Positions 11,993 to 22,765 of a stretch of 64,000 nt of DNA are shown here, in pieces (within the stretch, counting starts at the first letter, position 1; every line of letters starts with the position of its first letter). The notes under the pieces were generated by a model, which was not told the origin of the DNA, did not search any database, and saw only the letters and a program-made list of their open reading frames with translations. Source of the stretch: Chloranthus sessilifolius (Eukaryota > Streptophyta > Magnoliopsida > Chloranthales > Chloranthaceae). Location: assembly GCA_021018995.1 (NCBI GenBank), contig CM037592.1, positions 75,147,301 through 75,211,300 on the forward strand, given 5' to 3'. A program made the translations under genes and the position numbers.

Positions 11993-13105
11993 AAAAAATT
12001 CCACAAAAAGATGCCTGAATTGAAATACCCGTCTCACGTAAAATCGACCCCTTCCCTGTAGAAATACAAGGAGAGGTTGGAGTTATGAGTCTGGATGAGG
12101 ATATCCCCTTGGAGGAGCTCCCCAATGAGCTCCTTGACCGGTTTGGCGAATTTAAGCATGGCCCTACCCCCATTGTCGAAGAAACTGAGGACATTAATCT
12201 AGGGACTGAGGAGATTCCCCGAATTACCAAAATCGGAACGTCACTATCTCCCGAGGAAAGAAAAAGCATGATCGACTTCCTTCGATCATAACAAGATATT
12301 TTTACCTAGTTATACGAGGGCATGCCTGGTCTGGACACCAATTTGGTCAAGCATGAGTTGCCTCTCTACCTTGATATGAAGTCGGATAAGCAGAAGCTAA
12401 GACGTCTCCGACCTGAGTTGATGCTGAAAGTCAAGGACGAGGTCATCAAGCAGTATGACGCGGGATTTCTCATGGTATCCAAATACCCATAGTGGCTAGC
12501 CAATATTATGCCTGTACCAAAGAAGGATAGAAAGGTCCACATGTGTATAGATTTCCATAATTTGAATAGGGCGCGCCCGAAAGACAATTTCCCATTGCCG
12601 CACATCGACATCTAGGTCGATAACATTGCTAAGCAGGGGATTCTTTCTTTTATGGATGGATTCTCAGGATACAATTAGATAAAGATGGTAGAGGCAGTTC
12701 GAGAAAAGACTGCGCTCATCACCCCCTGGGGAACCTTTTACTATCAAGTCATGCTGTTTGGGCTAAAGAATGCCGGTGCAACGTACCGGAGAGCTATGAC
12801 TATACTATTTCATGACATGATGCACAGAGAAATTAAGGTGTATGCCAATGATATGATAGCCAAGTCACGAGAGCGAAGCAATCACTTAGTAAACCTCTAG
12901 AAATTGTTTATGAGGCTGAGAAAGTATAGGTTACGTCTGAATCCACAAAAGTGTGCTTTTAGCGCTATGTCCAGAAAATTGTTAAGATTCATCGTCAGCA
13001 TGAGAGGGATCGAGGTCGACCCAGTCAAAGTCAAAGTTATCACAAAAATGCCACCATCATCTACTGAGAAAGAGGTTAGAGGGTTCTTAGGCAGAATATA
13101 ATATA
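11993..13105 (+). pseudogene. pol: Tat reverse transcriptase, broken
   Basis: It copies element RNA into DNA. After an acidic linker (MSLDEDIPLEELPNELLDRF, 12085) the RT motifs occur in order: HELPLYLDMK, IMPVPKKDRKVHMCIDFHNL, FMDGFSGYN, ITPWGTFYYQVMLFGLKNAG and KCAF. The catalytic YVDD box reads YAND (12841-12852), so the enzyme would be inactive. Stops occur at 12292, 12307, 12490, 12613, 12676, 12898 and 13099. Many are explained by a single C-to-T or G-to-A change from CAG, CAA or TGG. Confidence 0.9.
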
Positions 13106-13650
13106 TCAATCGATTCATTGAGCAACTAACTCCAATCTGCATGCCGATCTTCAAGCTACTTCGGAAGGACTCGCTTATTGAATAGAATGACGATTGTCAG
13201 GTAGCGTTCGATAAAATCAAAAGCTACCTTCTTAACCCACCTGTGTTAATACCACCCGAGCCAGGGAGACCACTCTTGATGTATCTCTCCACGATGAAGG
13301 TCTTAATGGGATGTGTCCTAGGGCAACATGACGAGATGGGAAGAAGAGAGCAGGCCATCTACTATCTGAGCAAGAAGTTTACTAATTATGAAACACATTA
13401 TTCTCATATGAAGAAAGTTTGCCTGGCTCTTATATGGGCTACTCAGAGGCTCTGCCATTACTTGCTATCTCAGGCCATTCTACTTTTGGCCCGAATGGAC
13501 TCGTTGAAATACTATTCGAAAAGCCATCTCTCACTGGGTAGGCTGTACGATGGCAGCTTTTGTTATCTGAGTTTGACATCACCTACGCCACTCAGAAGTC
13601 GATCAAGCGACAGGCACTCACCGATCATCTTGTCGACAATCCTTTGCTAG
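13106..13650 (+). pseudogene. pol: Tat retroviral-type RNase H domain, broken
   Basis: It continues from RT with INRFIEQLTPICMPIFKLLR, the connection region, and then IPPEPGRPLLMYLSTMKVLMGCVLGQ and QAIYYLSKKFTNYETHYSHMKK, the usual RNase H start in Ty3/gypsy. A frameshift follows near 13550, where the next frame (SEFDITYATQKSIKRQALTDHL) takes over. RNase H would remove RNA from the RNA-DNA hybrid. Confidence 0.85.
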
Positions 13651-14290
13651 ATTATGAACCTTTAAGAACTGAATTCCCTGATGAGGACATCCTTTTCATA
13701 ACAGAAGATGATGTTGACAAAGCAGAGGAATCATGGGTAATGCACTTTGACGGGGTAGCTAATGCCGAGGGTAAGAGAGTTGGTGCCATTCTGATTTCGC
13801 CAAAAGGATCCCACATACCCGTCTCTCTCAACCTCAACTTCCCTTACACTAACAACAAGGCTAAGTATGAAGCTTGTGTCGATGGTTTGCAGGCGGCTCT
13901 CAATCTAAATGTAACTCACCTCCAGGTATTTGTGACTCACAGTTGATCATATGTTAGACGAACGGAGATTGGAAGATGAAAGATGAGAAACTGATCCCCT
14001 ACCATGAGCACCTTGAGGATCTGATAGATTGCTTTGAGGATGTCACTTTCTCCTATGTCCCATAGATAAGCAATCGCTTCGTTGATGTACTAGCAACTTT
14101 GGCATCAATGATAGAAATCTCGTATGGAGTTGAGATGAAGCTGATCATGATCGAACAGAGAAATGAGCAGGCCTTCTGCCTACAGATTGACCAACCTACA
14201 AAGCCTGATGACGAGCCACCTTGGTTCTCAGATATCAAAAATTTTCTTGAGACATTAACTTTCCCTGATGGTACGTCCAAGACGGACAGA
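13651..14290 (+). pseudogene. pol: Tat second (archaeal-type) RNase H and linker, broken
   Basis: Residues WVMHFDGVANAEGKRVGAIL followed by TNNKAKYEACVDGLQAAL (13735-13905) are the core of the additional archaeal-type RNase H found downstream of the normal one in Tat elements. The first Asp is present. The conserved Glu of the usual AEYEA motif is Lys (AKYEA). A stop at 13944 and several more before 14065 break it. The dual RNase H is good evidence for the Tat clade. Confidence 0.8.
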
Positions 14291-15112
14291 CGAACCATTC
14301 AACGTCTAGCGACAAGCTACGTCATTTATGAGGAATACCTTTACAAGCGATCCTATAATAACATCTTAATAAGGTGCCTTATAGAAAGTGAAGCGATCAA
14401 TATCATGAAGAAGAACCATGAAGGAGTATGCAGAGCCCACATCAGCGGTCACATGCTTGCTAAGAAAATTCTACGGTAGGAATACTTTCGAACCACTATG
14501 GAATCAGATTGCTGCAAACATGTTCAGAAATGTTACAAGTGTTAAGAACACTCCAGTCTGATACACGCTCCTGCCATCGATCTACACTGCATGACCACTC
14601 CTTGGCCATTTGCTACCTTGGGCCTTGACGTCGTCGGAATGATTAATCTGAAAGCATCGAATAGACATCTGTTCATCCTCTTCGCCATAGAATACTTCAC
14701 CAAGTGCGTAAAAGCTGTGTCATACGCCAACATCATGGCCAGTCACATCAAAAAGTTTTTCAAAAATAATATTTTGTTCCTATTTGGAGTACCCAAGGAT
14801 ATTGTCATGGACAACAACACAAACTTTGCGAAAAAGTGCATCCAAGACTTCTGCAAGCAATACAAAATCAAGCACCATCGCTCGTCACCTTATCGATCTC
14901 AAACTAATTGAGCCGTGAAAGCTGCGAACAAGACGGTCATCCGTATCCTTGAGAAGATGGTCATCACTTATCGAGATTGGAGAGAAATATTGTCGTATGC
15001 TTTGTTGGCCTACAGAACGTCAATCCGTACAGCTATAGTGGCAACACCATTCTCTCTTATGGATGGAACCGAGGTTGTCCTATCGGTTGAGGTTGAAGTA
15101 CCCTCGCTCTGA
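14291..15112 (+). pseudogene. pol: Tat integrase, broken
   Basis: It inserts the DNA copy into chromosomes. The N-terminal HHCC zinc finger is visible (His in NHEGVCRAHISGH from 14413; CCKHVQKCYKC at 14511). The catalytic core has LGLDVVG with the first Asp (14627) and VMDNNTNF with the second Asp (about 14810). The third catalytic residue of the family motif QTNGAVEAANK is replaced: here it reads QTN-stop-AVKAANK, with Lys for Glu near 14917. Stops at 14477, 14542 and 14908 also disable it. Confidence 0.9.
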
Positions 15113-15334
15113 ATCCTTATGGAATTAGGCTTACTCAAAGTAGAGAGAGAGAGAGATCCCACTTCAAACAATTAATCTACTAGACGAGAAAAGACTCTTT
15201 GCCTTATGTCATACTCAAATTTACCTGGGGTGAATCATACACGCTTACAACAAATGTGTCAGCGGTCGAGATCTGAAAGGTAGGAGACACTGTGCTGTAA
15301 AAGATTTTCCCATCCCTCTACATCGATCCAAGAG
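15113..15334 (+). pseudogene. Tat pol C-terminal tail, decayed
   Basis: Out-of-frame remnants continue from integrase toward the first unit of the tandem array. They include a short GA microsatellite at about 15143-15154. No intact frame is present. Confidence 0.5.
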
Positions 15335-17395
15335 GGAAATTGAAGCTGAACTGGGAGGGACCTTACATCTTTTGAGAAGTGCTATCCGGATACGCCATCC
15401 TCCTCACCCATGGACGAAGATCATCTTCATGAGCCTGTCAACACTGGATACATCCGACAGTTCTACGCTTAGTCTATCATGATAAGGTAAGGATTGGTGA
15501 AACAGATACGTAACTACTTAAGAACCACCCAAAAGAGGCCATCATTCCAAGCACAGTAGCCAAAAAGCATCCCTAAATATGATGATATCCTTTACTACCC
15601 CATTTGAGCCTGAACTTTACTTTCAATAAACCCCTTCCTTGAAAAAGAAAAAGTGTGTACATATATAAAAAAAGAGAGGAAGTAAAGTTACCATCAAAAT
15701 CCAAAAAAATCAAAAAAGTAAAACCTCAAAAAGAGATTGCCAGAGGAAAAATCAAGCTGAACTGGGAGGGACATTACGTCGTCCGAGAAGTGCTATCGGG
15801 ATACGCCATCCTCCTCGCCCATGGACGAAGATCATCTTCCTGAGCCCATCAACACAGGATACATCCGACAGTTCTATGCTTAGTCTATCATGATAAGGTA
15901 AGTATTGGTGACACAGATACGTAACCGCTTAAGAACCACCCAAAAGAGGCCATCATTCCAAACACAGTAGCTAAAAAGCATCCCTAAAAATGATGATATC
16001 CTTTACTACCCTATTTGTGCCTGAACTTTTCTTTCAATAAATCCCTTCCCTAGAAAAGAAAAAATGTGTACATATACAAAAAAAGAGAGGAACTAAAGTT
16101 ACCATCAAAATAAAAAAAAATCGAAAAAGCAAAACCTCAAAGAGAGATTGCTACAGGGAAATTCAAGCTGAACTAGGAGGGACATTATGTCATCCGAGAA
16201 GTGCTATCAGGATATGCGCCATCCTCCTCGCCCATGGACGAAGATCATCTTCTTGAGCCCATCAACACTGGATACGTCCGACAGTTCTACGCTTAGTCTA
16301 TCATGATAAGGTAAGTATTGGTGAAACAGATACGTAACTGCTTAAGAACCACCCAAAAGAGGCCATCATTCCAAGCACAGAAGCCAAAAAGCATTCCTAA
16401 AAATGATGATATCCTTTACTACCCCATTTGAGCCTGAACATTTCTTTCAATAAACCCCTTCCCTAGAAAAAAAAAAGTATGTACATATACAAAAAAAGAG
16501 AGGAAGTAAAGTTACCATCAAAATCCAAAAAGATCAAAAAAGCAAAACCTCAAAAAGAGAATGCTAGAGGAAAATTCAAGCTGAACTGGGAGGGCCATTA
16601 CGTTGTCCGAGAAGTGCTATTGGGATATGCCATCCTCCTCACCCATGGATGAAGATCATCTTCGTGAGCCCATCAACACTGGATACGTCCGACAGTTCTA
16701 CGCTTAGTCTATCATGATAAGGTAAGTATTGGTGAAATAGATACGTAACTGCTTAAGAACCACCCAAAAGAGGCCATCATTCCAAGCACAGTAGCCAAAA
16801 AGCATCCCTAAAAATGATGATATCCTTTACTACCCCATTTGAGCCTGAACTTTTCTTTCAATAAACCCCTTCCCTGGAAAAGAAAAAGTGTGTACATACA
16901 TATATAAAAAAAGAGAGGAAGTAAAGTTACCATCAAAATCCAAAAAATTCAATAAAGCAAAACCTCAAAAAGACATTGCTAGAGGGAAATTCAAGCTGAA
17001 CTGGGTGGGACATTACGTCGTCCGAGAAGTGCTATCGAGATATGCCATCCTCCTCGCCCATGGACGAAGATCATCTTCCTGAGCCCATTAACACTGGATA
17101 TGTCCGACAGTTCTACGCTTAGTCTATCATGATAAGGTAAGTATTGGTGAAACAGATACGTAACTGCTGAAGAACCACCCAAAAGAGGCCATCATTCCAA
17201 GCATAGTAGGCAAAAAGCATCCCTAAAAATGATGATATCCTTTACTATCCCATTTGAGCTTGAACTTTTCTTTCAATAAACCCCTTCCCTGGAAAAGAAA
17301 AAGTGTGTACATATACAAACAAAGAGAGGAAGTAAAGTTACCATCAAAATCCAAAAAATTCAAAAAAGCGAAACCTCAAAAAGAGATTGCTAGAA
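15335..17395 (+). repeat. ~412-bp tandem repeat array (five copies) derived from the end of pol
   Basis: The landmark AAGCTGAACTGGGAGGGACAT (one or two changes per copy) starts near 15342, 15753, 16166, 16578 and 16993, a spacing of 411-415 bases. Each unit also holds CATCATTCCAAGCACAG, ATGATGATATCCTTTACTACC and an A-rich stretch. The repeated coding piece is the pol C-terminus (KLNWEGHYVVREVLSGYAIL); in units 2 and 5 a 62-64 codon frame starting with a basic KKREEVKLPSKSKK stretch is still open. Units differ by point changes and small indels. Tandem repeats at this position are known in Tat elements and can seed satellites. Confidence 0.92.
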
Positions 17396-20063
17396 ATAAG
17401 ATAATGAAAAAGAAAAAATAGAATCATGGGGCGTGTACAGTAAATCCCCCAAGGAAAAAAGTATGTTGCAAAAAATTGATACCGTATCAAGAAAACCTTT
17501 TTAGCCCAGCATACCTTCAAATCCTAACCTAACCCATGGCCAAGTTACGCCCTGAAAAAAGCCCTCTTTTTAGGTTCATAAGCAGTCATAGTATCTGTTA
17601 TGTCTAGGCGAGCCGAGTTGTGAGACGACACCAGAACCCCATCTAGCCGGCTAGGACAGAGTCGACGTCTATGTCGTGGCTTTTAAATATGAAATAATGA
17701 AAGAATAATGTAAAAGAAAAAAATAAAATAAAAAAACAAGCTCAAAGCAAGATGAACGTAGTGAAAATCCGAAAGGGCGCTACAGGTAAAAACAACAAGT
17801 TTGTGCGGACCAGGTGAAAACCTGAAAGGGCGCTTGGGGTAAGAGAGCTAAACCCATGGACGTGGTGAAAACCTGAAAGGGAGCCACGAGTAAAAAAGGA
17901 GATAAATAAATAAATAAAAAGAAAAGAAAGAAAAGAAGAAAGGTTTGAAATGATTGATTGATGTTTGAGGAACCTTTTTGTTACTCTCCATGTTGCCCAT
18001 TTTCCGACTAGGCTGCTCATGTTAGTTCAAGACGGGTCCCGACCAAAATTATCTTTGTGAAACTGCTTTGTCAAATGTATGACTCAAGGTAAGAAGAAAG
18101 GTTTGACTCAATCTAAAGGGATTAACGTTCTAGCCTTGGTGAAACTGCTGAAACTCACTTAGGCTCGACCATATGAACGGGTTCAGCTATGCTCACCCGT
18201 GACTTCACCTCACTAATAAGGCATCATAAAAAAAAAAGGAAGAAGAAAAGCCAAAAAAAAAGAACAAAAAAAATCAAGAAAAATCCAAATACAAAAATTT
18301 ATGTACTTATTTATGCTCTTTCTCATGTACATAGTTACAAAATCTTACTTCCATCTCAAAAATGAAGAAAAAGAACAAAAAATCTCTGAAAAATAAAAAT
18401 CCAAAAAATTCTACTCTTTCTCATATACATAGTTACCGCATCGTACTTTCATGTCAAAAATAAAGAAAAAGAACAAAAAATTATTTGAAAATAAAAATCA
18501 AAAATATATATATAAATCTTGAAAATGAAAAAAATATAGGTAAAATATTATTTCTCCTTCTGTTAATTAGGATGCATTTGTTACTTATATAAACAAAAAA
18601 GGGACTCACGTTTTCTCAAGAATGTGCAGGAATATCACACGGTCCAAAGCCTCAAAGCGGGCAACTTCTTAGTGATGGAAAAATTAGATGAAGCATCCTG
18701 CCACTGACGTCAAGTCTATAAAAAAAAAGGGGGAGAATAAAAATAAATTCGAAAAAGAAAAAAAGAAATCTGTAAACTTTTCGTGCATAGCTACGCACAT
18801 GTGTGCTTTCAATGTTTTATCAGCAACGCAGCTATGCAAAACTAATGTCCTAGATCTAAGGTTCGCCTTGGATCCATGGACCCTACTTCAAAGTAGGATC
18901 AACAGTGTCAATCATGATCAGATGGTCAATGTTTCGATTTAAATGATTCCACTGCTAAATCTTTGAGCTAAGCACTTTGTCTTTGATTTATATGAACTTG
19001 AGAGTCTAAGCATCAAATTTTTCACGAACTTTTCAGAGGTGTGGACTCTTGGTCCGCACGGTCTGGGCGCGCGCCTTATGGGGTTTGAGGTTTGGATAAC
19101 TCTATTGAAAAAGGTCAATCGTTGGTTGAGACTAACCTGTTGAAAAAGAGATTATGTATCAATCAAACTATGTGCAACCATGCATTAAGAAGGGTCAATT
19201 TCCCCTTTATTTTCTGTAAGCTTAAAACCTGTATTGGCAGCAGTATCCCTGTAAAGTGTATGCTATGTGTCTGGGTATCTATATGATAGTCATTTGTTCC
19301 CATAAATTGTACTCGGGCAGGTCCGGGTCGGGGCTTCCATAGCCTTTATTGCTTATCCCCCCTAACGGGTGCATGATTATGCATAGTTAAATGATGTTTA
19401 TGATTATTACTGGCAGAGACTAGGATTGGATGTCCCATTTGGGAGATACCCAACGTTTGGTTGGGCTTGATCAAGGTAGTTGAAGCTAGATGCTCAAGGT
19501 CATGTTGATCCGGGGCACGTTTTCAAAATTGGCACGTAATCCCCAAAAAGCATTGCGACCTCTATTCGCTCCGCTCAGGTAGCCATGCTAATTAAACTTT
19601 GGGATCGATGGGTTTGCCCAAAGATTTCAAACCCTGCCTTAGGCAGGGGCACCCACGAATAGTCAGATGGGGCAACCAAATGCCTCATAGGATTAGACGC
19701 AAACTGTAGAGCCTTGTTTATGTTTCTTTCATGCCTATCTTTGAATGTGGGTCAATTGCCCTTCTTACTTGCAAAGCTGTTGTATTCAGAATGAATCTTA
19801 AACATCATATACCTTCAAATCATCTCGAGAAGCAAATCTTTGGCCTGGCATAGAGGGTTTTTGCAACTCGTTCCACCTCGGTTATGCCCAGTAATGTCGC
19901 TAAGCGCTTGGGGACCGATTACCTTGAGAAACGAATGTTTGGCCTGGCATACAGGGCTTTCATTTTCTCACAATGTTACTCATCTGATGTTTGAAGTTCA
20001 TTCTAAATATCGCAGACCAGCCAGTAATCCCTTAGGCCTCTTCGAATGTCTCTTGTCTTTGGA
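17396..20063 (+). other. Tat 3' untranslated region
   Basis: Long non-coding stretch. Three copies of a ~60-bp unit with GTGAAAACCTGAAAGGGCGC-like sequence lie at about 17760-17885. A duplicated ~115-bp A-rich block lies at 18300-18490. The segment 18690-19790 matches 58828-59720 on the minus strand, the remnant of another Tat copy. Within it a 55-residue frame (about 19119-19286) is open in both copies. Confidence 0.7.
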
Positions 20064-20101
20064 ATTCGATCATTAGTGATCGAATACTAAAGAGGGGTAT
20101 C
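20064..20101 (+). promoter_or_regulatory. Hairpin plus polypurine tract before the Tat 3' LTR
   Basis: ATTCGATCA, a four-base loop and TGATCGAAT form a perfect 9-bp stem (20064-20085). It is followed at once by the purine-rich ACTAAAGAGGGG, the likely plus-strand primer, ending four bases before the LTR start TGTAGACACCC. Confidence 0.75.
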
Positions 20102-21589
20102 TGTAGACACCCAAATTTTCCCCAAGGCCCGATCAAAATATATTTCGAGAGAGGTGTACTTTTGAGATTTTGATGGCATGTATTAAACCCTTAAGAACCT
20201 TCCTGAATCCTTAAGAACCTTTCCAAACCCTTAAGAATCAACCCCAACCTTCCCAAACCCATTAGAACCCTTTCCCGAACCAGTGTCAAACCCTCCCGAG
20301 CATTGATTGGAAAGAGGAGTTTCAAAATTTCTATAGACCTACTTTAGAGCTGCATTATATACCATTAGAAAGCAGACTTTCCCAGCTTTCCAACAAGTCA
20401 AATATTGCCTCAATCGGAGTTATATAATAAAAGTTATGGTGATTTGAAAATCACGCATTTTTGCAAGATTTTGGCTTGCCGCAGCTAATAGTTGCGCCAA
20501 GCTTAAGTGGGTCCCCCCATGGGCCTGCAACCTCCTAAAACCATTATGATTCACTGTATTATAATAGTTGCGCCAAGCTTATGTACAATACCTGTGATTT
20601 TTTACTCCGAAAATTGAGATTGGGGTTTGACTTATTGACCATCTTGATCTTTGGAGGGTGTTTTGCTAGTTCTATTGCACCCTTTTAATACCTGTTTACA
20701 ACCCTTAAGTGATTTGAAACACTAACCTATCATCCACCATTAAAACTATTCCCACACATCCCCAAGCTCTCAAAATCCTAGGAAACCTTAGATTAGAGAT
20801 TACCTAATTGCTAACCTTAATTAGCATCTAAGTAGCCTCCTAACCTACCCTTTTCCTATAAATAGAGCCTTCTTCCCCTTGGATTAAAGGTTGGAAAAAT
20901 TGCTTAAGAGAGAAAGAGCTTAGAGTGAGAAGATCTTTCTCCCATTGTTGCTATTTTTTTCACACAACTTTCTTCCAGATTTCCCAACTTTCTTCCAAGC
21001 ATTATCCTTCATCTAAAAACCTTAGTTTAGGTATGTGCTACCCCTTTGCCTTCCTTCTATACCTCCTAGCCATCAAGCCCTAGGATTTTGAACCCTATTT
21101 TTCATCACACAAGCCATTAAGGGCTCATTAAAGCTAGCCTACGCAAGGTTCTCTAACAGTTCAACAAGGGCCCGAGGGCTCCGACTCTCCGCTTTCTTCT
21201 CCTATCTCTTTTAGTTCTTCTTGCATCCTCACATTTGTGCCATTACGTCGTTGAATTTTCGGGATGGAGGGACACCAATAGGATTTTAGGGCCCTTTGGG
21301 TAAGAAGAAGACCTTTGTGTTATTTTCATTTTATTTTTATTTTGGTCATAAGTAAGGACCGCATTAAGCGAGTTGATTAGGTGCCTAACACCTTCCCGAT
21401 CGATAATCGAAGCCCCTACCGAAGAGCCTTTGGCATAGACCGGTGAACCAGAGTCATATTTGTGGCACTTCAGTGCTTAAAAAATGATGTAGGTTTCCCG
21501 GGACACCAAAAGCTCCGGGTGGCGACTCTATATTTTTGTTAGAGAGCTCATCGTCGTGACGGGTCGTAAAAAAATCTCATGATCTCACA
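20102..21589 (+). repeat. Tat element 3' LTR
   Basis: It starts TGTAGACACCC and ends CTCACA. It matches the 5' LTR along its length and keeps the TATAAATAGAGCC box near 20857. One full and one half copy of the palindromic motif lie at about 20475-20501 and 20557-20579. Confidence 0.9.
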
Positions 21590-21594
21590 CTTTT
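21590..21594 (+). repeat. Target-site duplication CTTTT, right copy (Tat element)
   Basis: Direct repeat of 4651-4655. The Athila LTR resumes right after it with GTAATACATAGGAC, matching GAAATAGATAGAAC in the intact 3' LTR. Confidence 0.85.
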
Positions 21595-22464
21595 GTAATA
21601 CATAGGACTGTTTTTGTGTTATAAAAAGATTGTGAGAGCCTTTAAAGGTTTGGAATCTGCATTGACTGCAGCTTGGAGAGCTGATCATTGTAAGTTCTGT
21701 ATATGCTATGAATGTTGTTCTTAGTGATTCATTTGATCTGTGATGTCTTTATGTTTTCTTTTTCATTAAGAATTTCATAGATTGCATGCACCTATGGATG
21801 TAAGAGCTTGTAGCCTTGCATGTATAGAAGCTGCAATGGTTTTTAACGTTCTGATCTCAATCCCCTTGACTAGAGTCTATCTCTTAAATGATCTATGACC
21901 ACTCAATGGATAGATCACTATGACAATTCCATTTCATCAGGGTTAGATCGGATTCTTCATCCTTGCATTTGGCTTGTAGCCAAATGAAGGAATGATGTGG
22001 ATTTGATCCCTTCTCTGCTTGATCAGCCCCTGCTTTAGTAAAAATCTCAATCCTTATTTTATTACTTCTCACCATTTTCCCTTTCAATTTTCCAGATCCA
22101 TTTCCATCTCTCCTAAAACCCTTTCTGTTCTATAGATCTGCTATTTAATTTTTTTATTTAGTAGATAGTGACACCCCAAAACTCCCTCTCTTTACCTTTG
22201 CTTTCTAGTTTAGGTTACTACTACCAGATCTGGAAATCTACTATTCACCCTTAGGCTCTAAGTTCAAATTTCCCTGTGGGACAACCCTTTCTTATTAAAA
22301 CTTGCTACAACAGGCCTTGTATCTTGCAGGGTGTGTATAAATTGTTGTTTTACTGCTGATTCACCACAATTCCCTCCCTCCTTTCTAATTGGTTTTTTTT
22401 GTTGCCATATTTTTACCATCAATTTTTTTAAATAAAAATATTAGCACAATAATTTTAACTAATA
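21595..22464 (+). repeat. Athila 5' LTR, right part
   Basis: It matches about 44806-45667 of the 3' LTR, including the AAAGATTGTGA and GACACCCCAAAACTCC segments, and ends AACTAATA where the 3' copy has AACCAACA. Confidence 0.9.
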
Positions 22465-22470
22465 AGTTTT

Positions 22471-22488
22471 TGGCGCCGCTGTCGGGGA
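22471..22488 (+). promoter_or_regulatory. Athila primer binding site (tRNA-Asp type)
   Basis: TGGCGCCGCTGTCGGGGA follows the LTR after AGTTTT. The minus-strand relative has the same AGTTTT spacer and TGGCACCGCTGCCGGGG (33476-33492). Athila elements characteristically use a tRNA-Asp-like site of this form. Confidence 0.85.
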
Positions 22489-22765
22489 TCTTTGACCTAA
22501 ATAGTGGATCTAAGTTTTTATTTTATTTGCATATAAATTCATTTGTTGCAGTTCATATGTCAGAATAAAAATACTACTGAATTTAATTTGGTTTTCTGCA
22601 GATTTGGAATAGCAACAAATAGAGGAGTTGGAAGCTGCAGCTGGAGTTTTCTTGCCTTAGTTTGCATCCCCTCTCCCTTGCTTAATGTTTCCTTTCTATG
22701 AATGTCTTTAATTCAACAATAATTGTTAGCAGTAAATTAGTTTATTATACTCTTTTTTTTTTAGT
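22489..22765 (+). other. Athila untranslated leader
   Basis: AT-rich, with no ORF. A TTCTGCAG|ATTTGG acceptor-like site near 22600 is unremarkable. Confidence 0.5.

Larger units (their letters stand above)
4656..21589 (+). mobile_element. Tat-lineage (Ogre/Retand-like) Ty3/gypsy element, complete but decayed
   Basis: It is bounded by ~1.48 kb LTRs (4656-6135 and 20102-21589) and a CTTTT target duplication. Internally it shows a primer site (6138), long leader, gag, protease, an intron, RT, RNase H, a second archaeal-type RNase H, integrase, a tandem-repeat block, a long 3' untranslated region and a polypurine tract. The second RNase H, the intron and the 3' tandem repeats are hallmarks of the Tat clade. 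The two LTRs differ at roughly one site in ten by eye, so the insertion is not recent. Stop codons and deletions occur in every domain. Confidence 0.92.

Noticed and set aside
15335-17395. CRISPR-like regular repeat spacing
   Set aside because: The repeats are 412-bp tandem units without short unique spacers, in a eukaryotic retrotransposon.
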